From contig NZ_AP027058.1 in NCBI RefSeq assembly GCF_027925025.1, forward strand, positions 248,001-312,000: a stretch of 64,000 bases of DNA. Direction: 5' to 3'. This stretch comes from Limnohabitans sp. MORI2 (GTDB lineage Bacteria; Pseudomonadota; Gammaproteobacteria; Burkholderiales; Burkholderiaceae_C). Below are positions 1-8,815 of the stretch, piece after piece. The position numbers were made by a program, and so were the translations under genes. The notes beneath the pieces are model-generated. The model worked only from the letters and a program-made list of their open reading frames with translations, was not told the origin of the DNA and searched no databases. Positions within the stretch are counted from its first letter, which is position 1. Each line of letters begins with the position of its first letter.

Positions 1-1
1 C

Positions 2-502
2 AACATCGCTCAAGGCCTAGAGCAATGCCTGTACATGGGTAACCTAGACGCCCTGCGCGATTGGGGCCACTCCAAAGACTACGTACGCATGCAATGGATG
101 ATGCTGCAGCAAGACCAAGCGGAAGACTTTGTGGTGGCAACCGGTGTGCAGCACAGCGTGCGCCAGTTCATTCAGTGGAGTGCAGAAGAGCTGGGCGTTA
201 CCCTCAAGTTCGCGGGCGAAGGTGTCAACGAAACTGCAACCGTCACAGCCATCAAAGGCGACAAGGCCCCGGGCCTCAAGGTGGGTGATGTGATCGTCAA
301 AATCGATCCCCGCTACTTCCGCCCCACCGAGGTGGAGACTTTGCTGGGCGACCCATCCAAGGCCAAAGCTAAGCTGGGCTGGATGCCAGAAATTACCGTA
401 CAGCAAATGTGCGCCGAAATGGTGGCTGCCGATTTGCAAGAGGCCCAAAAACACGCATTGCTCAAAAAGCACGGGTACCAACTCAATGTGAGTGTGGAAT
501 AA
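2..502 (+). CDS. gmd: GDP-mannose 4,6-dehydratase, C-terminal part (5' end outside window)
   Basis: C-terminal ~166 residues of GDP-mannose 4,6-dehydratase, which converts GDP-D-mannose to GDP-4-keto-6-deoxymannose, the precursor of GDP-rhamnose or GDP-fucose. The frame is open from base 2 with no start in the window, so the gene begins upstream. Typical C-terminal elements are visible: GHSKDYV near the start, [13 protein letters not shown], the [14 protein letters not shown] substrate-binding stretch, and [14 protein letters not shown] near the end. It is the first gene of the polysaccharide locus; manC, which makes GDP-mannose, lies at 7364. I see nothing abnormal in the visible part. Confidence 0.93.
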   Translation, partial: NIAQGLEQCLYMGNLDALRDWGHSKDYVRMQWMMLQQDQAEDFVVATGVQHSVRQFIQWSAEELGVTLKFAGEGVNETATVTAIKGDKAPGLKVGDVIVKIDPRYFRPTEVETLLGDPSKAKAKLGWMPEITVQQMCAEMVAADLQEAQKHALLKKHGYQLNVSVE

Positions 503-658
503 GCTAGTGTTGATAAAAAATTTAACACGTTACTAGTTACAAAGTATTCTTGCTGAGCCAATTAACCGTCGTATTGATAAGGGCATGCCTCATAATCGAA
601 GGCTTTGCTTTTGAGTGAAAAGGCGGTAGCCTGCCTGATTTCATTTCGCTTCAATTTT

Positions 659-1408
659 GTGACAGTTTTACCTGCGTCAGCCCCAATGCCTCAGCACGTT
701 GCCATCATCATGGATGGCAATGGACGTTGGGCCCAAAAGCGCTTCATGCCCCGCACTGCTGGGCATGCCAAGGGGGCGGCAGGTGTGAAAGCCTTGGTAG
801 AGCATTGCGCCAAACAAGGTATCAAATACCTCACCCTGTTTGCCTTCAGCACCGAAAACTGGCAGCGCCCTGCAGACGAGGTATCCACCCTCATGGGGCT
901 GTTTGTGCAGTACCTTGAAAAAGAAATGAAAAGCCTCGCCGACGCTGGCGTGCGCCTAAAGGTGATTGGCGATGTGGCTGGCTTTGCACCCGAGCTGCAG
1001 CAGCGCATCCACGCGGCAGAGGCGGCCACAGCCAGCAAAACCGCCATCACTTTGTGTGTTGCAGCCAACTATGGCGGGCGTTGGGATGTTTTGCAAGCTG
1101 TAAAGAACTGGCAAGCAGCCAATCCTCAGCAAAGTGTGGCCGAACTGACTGAGCCTGCACTAGCGCAGAACCTCAGCACCGCAGACATGCCTGAGGTGGA
1201 CTTGCTCATTCGCACTGGGGGCGAGCAACGCATAAGCAACTTTTTACTCTGGCAGAGCGCCTATGCTGAGTTGTACTTCACCGATGTGCTGTGGCCAGAG
1301 TTTGATGGCATAGAGCTTGATAAGTCGCTTAAGTGGTACTCACAGCGCACTAGACGCTTCGGTAAGACGACGGAGCAGATTGTGGGTGAGACCGAAAAGG
1401 TCCAGTGA
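659..1408 (+). CDS. uppS: Undecaprenyl (polyprenyl) diphosphate synthase, locus-specific copy
   Basis: cis-Prenyltransferase that extends farnesyl diphosphate with isopentenyl diphosphate to make the polyprenyl carrier for glycans; 249 residues from the GTG at 659. Family motifs are complete: HVAIIMDGNGRWA near the N-terminus, AFSTENW, NYGGRWD, and RTGGEQRISNFLLWQ with AELYFTD and WPEFD near the C-terminus. An in-frame TTG at 605 would add 18 residues without homology-like character, and an ATG at 686 is also possible. It does not sit with frr/dxr/cdsA, the usual neighbourhood of the housekeeping gene, but between gmd and a sugar cassette. It is therefore probably an extra copy supplying carrier lipid. 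A decayed second copy lies at 7047-7306. Confidence 0.93.
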   Translation: MTVLPASAPMPQHVAIIMDGNGRWAQKRFMPRTAGHAKGAAGVKALVEHCAKQGIKYLTLFAFSTENWQRPADEVSTLMGLFVQYLEKEMKSLADAGVRLKVIGDVAGFAPELQQRIHAAEAATASKTAITLCVAANYGGRWDVLQAVKNWQAANPQQSVAELTEPALAQNLSTADMPEVDLLIRTGGEQRISNFLLWQSAYAELYFTDVLWPEFDGIELDKSLKWYSQRTRRFGKTTEQIVGETEKVQ

Positions 1409-1495
1409 TTGATGACGGCTAGCGAGATACAAAAGGCGCCATTACATTTGTTGGTGCTTTGTCATAAAAATGAGTATTTTGAAAAAAGTTGAATA

Positions 1496-2527
1496 ATGAA
1501 AAAAGCATTGGTGACGGGAGGTTCCGGATATTTCGGATCCCTATTAATAAAAAAACTTTTAGAACAGGGTTTCAATTGTTCTAGTTTGGACATAAGCGAT
1601 GCAAGCGACCGTCCAGCTAGTGTGAAGTTTATCTGTGCAGATATTCGCGATTTGGATGACGTCAAAGCGGCTGTAGCAGGTGTTGATGTCATTTATCACA
1701 ATGTAGCGCAAGTCCCCTTAGCTAAAGATGTAAAGTTATTTGAATCAGTAAATGGATTGGGGACTGAAAATATCCTTAAAGCCGCATACGAGGCGCGTGT
1801 TAATAAGCTCGTATACACATCTTCAAGTGCTGTTTTTGGAGTGCCAGATGCAAACCCTGTAACAGAGGATACTAAACCCAAGCCAGGTGAGGACTATGGT
1901 TTAGCAAAGTACAGAGGTGAACTGATGTGCAATCAATATCAGTCACTTGGTTTAGATGTAAGCATTATTAGGCCCAGAACCATTATGGGGCATGGTCGAT
2001 TAGGGATTTTTCAAATGTTATTTGAGTGGATAGCGGAAGGCTATAACGTTCCTGTATTAGGAGATGGTAATAATATTTATCAGTTCGTGCATTCGGATGA
2101 TTTGGCTGAGGCTTGTATCTTGGCTGGTAACAGCAGCGGATCAGATGTTTTTAATTGTGGTGCGGCCGTATTCGGGACAATGCGCAACGTTTTAGAAGAT
2201 TTGTGTGATTATGCAAAAACAGGTTCGAGGGTTAGGAGTGTACCAATGACGCCTGCAGTGTTAGGCATGCGCTTAACCAGTGCCTTAGGGCTTTCGCCGC
2301 TGGGCGCTTATCACTCTTTAATGTATGGTCGCTCAATGTATTTCGACATTTCAAAGGCTCAAAAAAAATTAAATTGGAGTCCTCGATACTCAAATTCAGA
2401 GATGTTTATTGAAAGTTATGATTGGTACTTAAAAAATAGACACCTAGTGTTAAACCAAGCTGGCGGGAGTCATCATCGATCCGCTGTTAAACAGGGCGTA
2501 CTGAATCTTATAAAGCGCATTATTTAA
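1496..2527 (+). CDS. Extended SDR: NAD(P)-dependent sugar epimerase/dehydratase
   Basis: 343-residue extended short-chain dehydrogenase with a Rossmann GGSGYFG motif at the N-terminus, a TSSSAVFG stretch, and the catalytic Tyr/Lys pair in DYGLAKYRGE. Family members act on nucleotide sugars or related substrates; the exact reaction cannot be told from sequence. It opens a tightly spaced plus-strand cassette (to 6992) whose base composition is more AT-rich than that of gmd or manC. It could supply an oxidoreductase or epimerase step in polyprenyl-phosphate-sugar synthesis (inference). Start ATG 1496; the next gene begins 7 nt after the stop. Confidence 0.85.
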   Translation: MKKALVTGGSGYFGSLLIKKLLEQGFNCSSLDISDASDRPASVKFICADIRDLDDVKAAVAGVDVIYHNVAQVPLAKDVKLFESVNGLGTENILKAAYEARVNKLVYTSSSAVFGVPDANPVTEDTKPKPGEDYGLAKYRGELMCNQYQSLGLDVSIIRPRTIMGHGRLGIFQMLFEWIAEGYNVPVLGDGNNIYQFVHSDDLAEACILAGNSSGSDVFNCGAAVFGTMRNVLEDLCDYAKTGSRVRSVPMTPAVLGMRLTSALGLSPLGAYHSLMYGRSMYFDISKAQKKLNWSPRYSNSEMFIESYDWYLKNRHLVLNQAGGSHHRSAVKQGVLNLIKRII

Positions 2528-2534
2528 TTAATAA

Positions 2535-2879
2535 ATGACAAATCTTACAGCCTGGCTCTTAATACTGTTGGCCTCTGCCAATTCAACACTCGGAAACCTA
2601 CTTTTGAAAAAATCAAGCATACCCAGGGGAGGGGTGCTCACGATGATTTTAAATCCATACTTCATAGCAGGCTTAGTCTTCTATGGCATTAATGTATTAT
2701 TGTTTGCCAAAGCTCTAGAGGTGTTGCCCGTTTCGGTGGCTTATCCGGTATTGGCGGGGGGCGGATTTTTATTGCTAGTTTTTACTTCAAGTATTTTATT
2801 GGGTGAAGTCGTGGGTTTATATCAGGGATTTGGAATTCTATTGATATTGACAGGTGTAATCTTGCTTGCTAATGGTTAG
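2535..2879 (+). CDS. SMR/EamA-type small membrane transporter (candidate lipid-sugar flippase subunit)
   Basis: 114-residue, very hydrophobic protein with four predicted membrane segments, the size and layout of the small multidrug resistance superfamily. The conserved small-residue region VLPVSVAYPVLAGGGF resembles the SMR A-Y-x-x-x-x-G motif. Some relatives (ArnE/ArnF) flip undecaprenyl-phosphate-linked aminoarabinose. Because it overlaps the UbiA-type gene, I infer flipping of a polyprenyl-phosphate sugar across the inner membrane rather than drug export. Substrate unknown. Confidence 0.8.
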   Translation: MTNLTAWLLILLASANSTLGNLLLKKSSIPRGGVLTMILNPYFIAGLVFYGINVLLFAKALEVLPVSVAYPVLAGGGFLLLVFTSSILLGEVVGLYQGFGILLILTGVILLANG

Positions 2880-3729
2880 TATGTTTGCAATAGTTCGTCT
2901 TTGTCGCCCCGAACAATGGATTAAAAACCTCTTTGTTTTGATCCCGCTTTTATTTTCAAAGCTATTCTTGCAAGCCGATTCATTAATGAACGGTATTTCG
3001 GCAGTCATCTTATTCAGTTTGGCATCTTCTGCTACATACGTGCTTAATGACTTTCGCGATATTGAGAAAGATAAGAAACACCCGACTAAATCGAAGAAGA
3101 GGCCTCTAGCCGCTGGGCAAGTGAGTGTCCGTGCTGCGCTAGTTTTGTTGCTGATATTGTACACGACACTTATTGTTGCTGTATTCTGGATGCCTAAGGT
3201 GATGGGTGTTGTTGGTGCTTATATTCTTCTCAATTATGCGTATACATTTTTTTTGAAACATCAGCCAGTATTTGATGTTTTTGTAATTGCAATAGGCTTT
3301 GTGTTGCGGGTGTATGCGGGAGGGGTTGCTATTGGTTCAGGGGTGTCGCATTGGATGTTTATTGTCACATTGTGTCTGGCTTTGTACTTGGCGAGTATTA
3401 AAAGACGTCAAGAATTAATTAAGTCTGAGGATGGTGCGCGAGAGGTCTTGGGTAAGTATACAGTTGGCTTGCTAACTCGATACGCAGAGCTTTCGGCAAC
3501 ATGCACTATTGTTTTTTACAGCCTTTTTATAGCACTAGTACGTCCAGAGTTGGCCTTAACGATTCCGTTAATGTTATTCGGTTTGTATAGGTACTGGTTT
3601 TGTATTGAGGCATTTGATGCGGGCGAGTCGCCTACGGACGCGTTATTAAACGATAAAGTGCTTCAAGGCACAATTATAATTTGGCTTGGGCTATCCGCCT
3701 GGTCTTTACTGCACGGTCCAATTATATGA
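2872..3729 (+). CDS. UbiA-family prenyltransferase, decaprenyl-phosphate phosphoribosyltransferase-like
   Basis: Integral-membrane UbiA-superfamily enzyme of about 285 residues. The first Asp-rich motif NDFRDIEKD is at residues 59-67 (from ATG 2872) and is followed by HPTKSKKRPLAAG, the pattern of decaprenyl-phosphate 5-phosphoribosyltransferases such as Rv3806c rather than quinone or heme prenyltransferases. The second conserved region contains DVFVIAIGFVLRVYAGG. The family moves 5-phosphoribose from PRPP to polyprenyl phosphate. Starts at 2872 (overlapping the SMR stop) or 2881 are both plausible. The stop overlaps the next ATG in an ATGA arrangement, which implies translational coupling. 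Confidence 0.88.
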   Translation: MVSMFAIVRLCRPEQWIKNLFVLIPLLFSKLFLQADSLMNGISAVILFSLASSATYVLNDFRDIEKDKKHPTKSKKRPLAAGQVSVRAALVLLLILYTTLIVAVFWMPKVMGVVGAYILLNYAYTFFLKHQPVFDVFVIAIGFVLRVYAGGVAIGSGVSHWMFIVTLCLALYLASIKRRQELIKSEDGAREVLGKYTVGLLTRYAELSATCTIVFYSLFIALVRPELALTIPLMLFGLYRYWFCIEAFDAGESPTDALLNDKVLQGTIIIWLGLSAWSLLHGPII

Positions 3730-4136
3730 GAACATGGGTATACATCGCCACTCCTTTTGCTTCTTGGTTTATTGTGGGAGTAATTAAATTTTTAATTAAT
3801 TGTTTGCGTGAAAAAAAACTGGCTTTTGATTTAATAGGTTATGGCGGCATGCCAAGTAACCACAGTGCGATTGTTTCAAGCATAGCGTGTATGGTTGGCA
3901 TGCGAGAAGGTTTAGATTCTGCGCCTTTTGGAGTTGCTTTGACGTTGGTGTTTATTGTCACTATGGACGCGAATAGTCTTCGGAGGACGGTGGGGCATCA
4001 TGCAGCAGCAATCAATCGCCTAGCTAATGGCGAATCAAGTTTGCGTGAGCGTATGGGGCACAGTAAACTAGAAATAATAGCAGGTATATTTACCGGTTGC
4101 ACTACTGCACTTTCGTTAAATACATTATTTATATAA
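3726..4136 (+). CDS. Divergent PAP2 (DUF212) family membrane phosphatase
   Basis: 136-residue membrane protein of the divergent PAP2/DUF212 type. The phosphatase-like motif GMPSNHS is at residues 41-47, and the C-terminal block RERMGHSKLEIIAG matches the second conserved family region. The start ATG overlaps the TGA of the UbiA-type gene. In mycobacteria a PAP2 protein is thought to dephosphorylate decaprenylphosphoryl-5-phosphoribose; the same role fits here by position, but this is inference. An upstream in-frame start at 3681 was not used because it lies inside the UbiA-type coding region and breaks the overlap. Confidence 0.85.
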   Translation: MRTWVYIATPFASWFIVGVIKFLINCLREKKLAFDLIGYGGMPSNHSAIVSSIACMVGMREGLDSAPFGVALTLVFIVTMDANSLRRTVGHHAAAINRLANGESSLRERMGHSKLEIIAGIFTGCTTALSLNTLFI

Positions 4137-4162
4137 TGTCATAAATTAAATAGAGTAGTACA

Positions 4163-4489
4163 ATGAATTTATATGAGTCGACGGTAATTGCGTTGGTGCA
4201 TACGTTAGCAAGGCGTCCATACATTGTTACCGAGCATAGATTTGTTTTGCGACAGTGCTCGGCGATGCCTGACTTTCTTGGTATTGCAATTAAGCTGTTA
4301 ACCATTTTTTTTGCAATTTATATCGTTGCTTCGAATTTTGCACTATTTCATCGTTTAGGTTTTGCTGAGCGAGTGCGAATTTTGGAGGGCTTTCAGAATT
4401 CGCGGATTTCAGTATGTCGTGATTTCGTGCGCTTTTATCAAACACTTGCAATATTTAGTGTTGCATCAGAGAAAGAGTGGGGGGTATGA
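4163..4489 (+). CDS. Small hypothetical protein with one membrane segment
   Basis: 108 residues with a hydrophobic stretch around residues 38-62 (FLGIAIKLLTIFFAIYIVASNF) and a basic, polar C-terminal half. I do not recognise a family. Its TGA overlaps the ATG of the GMC oxidoreductase (ATGA), so the two are probably made together; some GMC enzymes work with a small membrane-associated partner, which is one possible role. The ATG at 4163 is the only reasonable start. Confidence 0.6.
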   Translation: MNLYESTVIALVHTLARRPYIVTEHRFVLRQCSAMPDFLGIAIKLLTIFFAIYIVASNFALFHRLGFAERVRILEGFQNSRISVCRDFVRFYQTLAIFSVASEKEWGV

Positions 4490-5916
4490 GTGGCGTCAAC
4501 ACATTCGTAGAGATTGCGGTTATTGGTAGTGGTCCCGGGGGTGCGCTTACAGCAGCATTGTTAGCAGAAGCGGGAAAAGAGGTGGTCATTCTTGAGAAGG
4601 GGGCGCATTTACCGCTCACATCCTGTGAGCCGTTCACCATTGCTGAAATGACTCAAAAATATAGCCATGGTGGTATCACTGTGGCCATGGGCAGGCCCGC
4701 TGTTTCATATATAGAAGGTGGCTCAGTTGGTGGCGGTAGTGAAGTAAATAGTGGTTTGTATCACAGGACTCCGTCAGATATTATTGATGAATGGGTTAAA
4801 AAGTTTGAAATCAAGAATTTAACATATGAGAAGCTGATTCCGATCTTCAAAAAAAATGAAATTGATTTGACAATAAGTTACGTACCTAGTGGGCAACTTC
4901 CAAAAGCCTCATTGAAGTTGCATGAAGGTGCTCAAAAGTTAGGCTGGAACTCAATTGAAGTTCCTCGTTGGTTTCGATATGAGAGTGATGGCTGCGGCGT
5001 CAAACAATCAATGACTGAAACCTTTATCCCCCGTGCCATCAAGGCTGGGGCTGAGGTTATTTCGTATACTAAAATAAATAAGGTTTCACCAAAGCCGGGA
5101 GGCTGGCTTCTAACCGGTTGGAAAACAGTCGGTTTAGATTTTACGCCTTTTGAATTGCTGGCAAATAAAATATTTGTTTGCACTGGTGCTACAGCAACAC
5201 CCGCCCTATTAAGACGCAGTGGATTAAGTAGTTTGGCAGGTAAGAACTTGCACATGCACCCTTCTATCAAAATAGTTGCTAAATTTCCAGAGAAGGTAAA
5301 TCATGTTGGAATGGGTGTTCCAGTGCATCAGGTAAAAGAGTTTTCGCCTCGTTACAGTATGGGGTGTTCAATTAGCTCTCCACCCTACTTATCGCTTGCA
5401 ATGATGGATGTGAAGGGTGGGCAGGAGATTGTTGATTCACACTGGTCTAATATGGCAATATATTATGCGATGACAACTGGCGGGCGTGGTTTTGTCAATC
5501 CATTGCCTCTATTTAAAGATCCGTTAGTTCGTTATAAGTTCACTTCGTCTGAGGTGGTTGATATTTTAGATGCCTTGGTTGATTTGGCAAGGTGCCTATT
5601 TGCTGCGGGAGCAACGGAAATCTATCCTGCGGTACAAAACTCACGTCAGATAAGAAGTGTGGATGAGATGATTGCATTTCGGAATGAATTAGAGGCGGAT
5701 CAACTTAACCTAATGACTATTCATTTATTTTCAAGTTGCCCAATGGGTGAAAATCGTCAAAACACCGTTGTTAATTCATTTGGCGCATTGCATGATCATG
5801 ATGGTATTTATATAAATGACTGTAGCATCATTCCTACTGCTCTCGGTGTTAATCCACAAGGCACGGTTATGGCACTCGCCCGTCGTAATGTAGAGCATTT
5901 TTTGGGGGAGGAGTGA
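4486..5916 (+). CDS. GMC-family FAD-dependent oxidoreductase
   Basis: About 476 residues. The FAD-binding GSGPGG is at residues 14-19, the GMC signature-like GGSVGGGSEVN at 78-88, and the C-terminal half has HLFSSCPMG (likely active-site His) and NPQGTVMALARR. GMC enzymes oxidise alcohols, including sugar hydroxyls. In this cassette it could oxidise a polyprenyl-phosphate-linked ribose at C2, the step done in mycobacteria by the unrelated VAO-type DprE1; that would be a non-homologous replacement and is inference. The start ATG 4486 overlaps the previous stop; the end overlaps the GTG of the next SDR. Confidence 0.87.
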   Translation: MSGVNTFVEIAVIGSGPGGALTAALLAEAGKEVVILEKGAHLPLTSCEPFTIAEMTQKYSHGGITVAMGRPAVSYIEGGSVGGGSEVNSGLYHRTPSDIIDEWVKKFEIKNLTYEKLIPIFKKNEIDLTISYVPSGQLPKASLKLHEGAQKLGWNSIEVPRWFRYESDGCGVKQSMTETFIPRAIKAGAEVISYTKINKVSPKPGGWLLTGWKTVGLDFTPFELLANKIFVCTGATATPALLRRSGLSSLAGKNLHMHPSIKIVAKFPEKVNHVGMGVPVHQVKEFSPRYSMGCSISSPPYLSLAMMDVKGGQEIVDSHWSNMAIYYAMTTGGRGFVNPLPLFKDPLVRYKFTSSEVVDILDALVDLARCLFAAGATEIYPAVQNSRQIRSVDEMIAFRNELEADQLNLMTIHLFSSCPMGENRQNTVVNSFGALHDHDGIYINDCSIIPTALGVNPQGTVMALARRNVEHFLGEE

Positions 5917-6992
5917 ACATTACTCAAGTTAAAAATAATTTTAGTGGAGGTACAGCCATCATCACGGGTGCTAATGGCTGGCTGGGCAAAGGACTGGTTC
6001 ATTCAATCGCGCATGGCATTGAAGGGCTAGACTCTATTCCAAATAACACATTCGATAGAATCCGAGTTTTGGTGTTGCCCGGGGAGGATGTGGCTGCTTT
6101 GCAGAGAATTTCAGGCAATATAGAAATCATTTGTGGCGATGTTCGTTTGCCAAGTGACTGTGAACGTTTGGTGAATGGGTTTGAGGGGGCTGTTTTATTT
6201 CATACAGCGGGCATCATCCACCCTCGGATTATTAAAGATTTTTATGAAATAAATTTGAATGGCACTTTAAATTTATTGAATGCGGCGAAAAATAACAAGC
6301 TAAAGCGTGCTGTGATTGTTTCTTCAAATTCTCCAATAGGCTGTAATCCAGTTGCCGGACATTTGTTTGATGAGGAGTCGCCATTTAATCCTTATATGCA
6401 TTACGGGCGCTCTAAGATGTTAATGGAGCAAGGTGTTCTGAGAGTGCAAGAGGATGGCGGGCTGGAAACTGTTCGTATACGAGCCCCATGGTTTTACGGG
6501 CCCTTTCAGCCTGAGCGACAAACATTGTTTTTCCAAATGATTCGTGACGGTAAGGGGCCAATTGTTGGGGCTGGTAACAATTGGCGATCAATGGTCTATA
6601 TCGATAATTTGGCGCAAGGATTATTGTTGGCTGCAAGCAGCCCTTTTGCTAATGGCAAAGTGTATTGGATAGCCGATGAGCAGCCTTATTCAATGAACGA
6701 AATAATAGACACGATTGAGTCTGTGCTAGAGCATGATTTTGGCATTAAGTGCGCTCATAAAAGACTGCGATTGCCAAATATTATATCTGACCTTGCTTGG
6801 GTGATTGATAAGTCATTGCAGGGCGTTGGCTTCTATCACCAGAAAATGCATGTTCTTTCTGAAATGAACAAAAATATTGCCTGTTCTATTGGTCTTGCGC
6901 AGCTGGAGTTAGGCTATCGACCCACTATAGATTTAAAAGCAGGTATGCGAAAAAGTATCGGGTGGGTTTTGGCGAACTATGGATCGTTGTAA
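5913..6992 (+). CDS. Extended SDR: NAD(P)-dependent epimerase/reductase
   Basis: 359-residue extended SDR with TGANGWLGKG (Rossmann) near residue 20, VIVSSNSPIG, and catalytic YGRSK. The start is GTG 5913, overlapping the GMC stop in a GTGA arrangement, so coupling with the oxidoreductase is likely. An oxidase followed by a reductase gives net epimerisation, as DprE1/DprE2 do; DprE2 is a shorter classical SDR, so this would be an analogue, not an orthologue. It is the last gene of the cassette; a decayed uppS copy follows. Confidence 0.83.
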   Translation: MNITQVKNNFSGGTAIITGANGWLGKGLVHSIAHGIEGLDSIPNNTFDRIRVLVLPGEDVAALQRISGNIEIICGDVRLPSDCERLVNGFEGAVLFHTAGIIHPRIIKDFYEINLNGTLNLLNAAKNNKLKRAVIVSSNSPIGCNPVAGHLFDEESPFNPYMHYGRSKMLMEQGVLRVQEDGGLETVRIRAPWFYGPFQPERQTLFFQMIRDGKGPIVGAGNNWRSMVYIDNLAQGLLLAASSPFANGKVYWIADEQPYSMNEIIDTIESVLEHDFGIKCAHKRLRLPNIISDLAWVIDKSLQGVGFYHQKMHVLSEMNKNIACSIGLAQLELGYRPTIDLKAGMRKSIGWVLANYGSL

Positions 6993-7046
6993 TCTGTTTG
7001 ACGCTTTGATGTTTAGCCGGCGAAGACTGGCGATAGCTGCCTGCAG

Positions 7047-7306
7047 GCCTCAATCACATTGCTCCAATACAACGCCATCATTATGAACGGCAATGTCAGT
7101 TTGGCTCAAAATCGCCACATGCCACTCACCTTATAGCATCCCAAGGAGCATGGTTAGAAGATCTGTATTTCACAGAGAGCCTGTGACCGCAATTTGATGG
7201 CCTTGACCTCGCAAAAGTGCTGGAGTGGTACGCTCTAAGCACGAGGTGTTTTGGGAAGGCGACGTAGCAGGTTGTTGTAGCAACTAAGAGAGTTTCGGCT
7301 TCCTGA
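7047..7306 (+). pseudogene. Decayed, internally deleted uppS copy
   Basis: The 371-bp gap between the SDR and manC holds a remnant of uppS. Around 7074-7135 it reads AIIMNGNVSLAQNRHMPLT, matching AIIMDGNGRWAQKRFMPRT of the intact uppS. After a jump that removes most of the enzyme, 7154-7306 reads LEDLYFTESL-stop-PQFDGLDLAKVLEWY and ends at a position equivalent to the intact gene's end (AELYFTDVLWPEFDGIELDKSLKWY). At least three in-frame stops are present. The gap thus has an uppS copy on each side of the sugar cassette. Confidence 0.82.
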
Positions 7307-7363
7307 TGGTGGCGAACGGTATAGTCCGAAATGAGAATTTAATGAGCTTAGAAGATAAAAGTA

Positions 7364-8815
7364 ATGCATAAAGTTGTTCCTGTAATTCTGTGCGGTGGGG
7401 CGGGTACCCGTTTGTGGCCCTTGTCGCGTGCGGGTTTTCCCAAGCAGTTTTTAGTTTTGTTTGGCAATACCAGCTTGTTTCAGCAAGCTGTCGAGCGAGT
7501 GAACCAACTGGGTGCGCCCGACATCTCGATAGGAAATACGCTAGTTGTCACCAACGAAGAGCACCGTTTCTTATCTCTAGAGCAAATGCGTGAAATAAAA
7601 GGCGTTAACGCTACCTTGTTGCTAGAGCCCTTTGGTCGAAACACTGCACCCGCACTTACATTGGCCGCATTGCAAGCCTGTGAAGATGGGCAAGATCCGA
7701 TTCTGGTCGTTACTCCTGCCGATCAAGCCGTACAAAATCCTGCTGCGTTCCAGCAGGCGTTGCAACAAAGCATCCGTGCCGCAGCAAATGGAGGAATCGT
7801 CATCTTGGGTATCACGCCTGACAAGCCTGAAACAGGCTACGGCTATATACAGCAGTCTGACTCCGTCGGCACGTATGGCGAATATGATGTGGTTCAATTT
7901 GCAGAAAAACCAAGCCTCGAAGTGGCCAAAGGCTACCTTGCAGGTGGTAAGCACACATGGAATAGCGGCATATTTGTGCTGCGTGCCAGTGTATGGCTAA
8001 AAGCCTTGCATGAGTTTCGCCCAGACATTTCAACGAGTATCCAAAAATCATGGCATAGCAAAACCGTTGATGTTCCCTTTGTCCGCCCTAACAGGGAAGC
8101 CTTCACCCAAGTACCTGCTGAGTCGGTTGACTATGCTGTCATGGAGAAGTGCCCCGGCTCTGTTTACCCCGTCCACATGGTGCCTCTAGATGCAGGTTGG
8201 GACGACCTAGGCGCATGGGAATCTGTATGGCGGGCGAACCAAGATGGTAATCAAGACGCCCAAGGGAACGTGATGCAAGGTGATGCATTATTGGCCGATG
8301 CCTCCAACACCTTCATATACGCTAGCAGCCGCCTCGTTGGTGCAGTAGGGGTTAGTAACCTAATCGTGGTGGAAACAGCTGACGCTGTATTAGTAGTCGA
8401 CCGTAGCCAAAGCCAGAACGTCAAAAAACTTGTTCACCAACTCGAAGCAAGACAGCGAGAGGAGCTAAGCTTGCACCGCAAAGTCCACCGCCCATGGGGC
8501 TGGTATGACAGCATCGACCAAGGTGAGCGCTTCAAAGTTAAGCGCATTCAGGTAAAGCCCGGTGCTAGCCTAAGTTTGCAAAAACACCATCATCGAGCTG
8601 AGCACTGGATTGTAGTAAAAGGTACTGCAGAAATCACAAACGGCAATAAGGTGCTGACGCTCACTGAAAACCAATCCACTTACATTCCTTTGGGTGAGCT
8701 ACATAGACTCGCGAACCCTGGCATCATTCCGCTCGAAATCATTGAAGTGCAGACGGGCAGCTATTTAGGTGAAACCGATATTGTTCGCTTTGAAGATACT
8801 TATGGGCGCAGCTGA
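7364..8815 (+). CDS. manC: Mannose-1-phosphate guanylyltransferase / mannose-6-phosphate isomerase
   Basis: Bifunctional type II enzyme of 483 residues that makes GDP-mannose, the substrate of the upstream Gmd. The N-terminal nucleotidyltransferase domain has GGAGTRLWPLSR at residues 11-22 and a VQFAEKP motif near 170-180; the C-terminal cupin (PMI) domain has LQKHHHRAEHWIVVKGTA. Full length for the family. Start ATG 7364 after an AT-rich leader with no strong RBS. Base composition is ordinary for the genome, and the AT-rich island begins directly after it. Confidence 0.95.
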   Translation: MHKVVPVILCGGAGTRLWPLSRAGFPKQFLVLFGNTSLFQQAVERVNQLGAPDISIGNTLVVTNEEHRFLSLEQMREIKGVNATLLLEPFGRNTAPALTLAALQACEDGQDPILVVTPADQAVQNPAAFQQALQQSIRAAANGGIVILGITPDKPETGYGYIQQSDSVGTYGEYDVVQFAEKPSLEVAKGYLAGGKHTWNSGIFVLRASVWLKALHEFRPDISTSIQKSWHSKTVDVPFVRPNREAFTQVPAESVDYAVMEKCPGSVYPVHMVPLDAGWDDLGAWESVWRANQDGNQDAQGNVMQGDALLADASNTFIYASSRLVGAVGVSNLIVVETADAVLVVDRSQSQNVKKLVHQLEARQREELSLHRKVHRPWGWYDSIDQGERFKVKRIQVKPGASLSLQKHHHRAEHWIVVKGTAEITNGNKVLTLTENQSTYIPLGELHRLANPGIIPLEIIEVQTGSYLGETDIVRFEDTYGRS

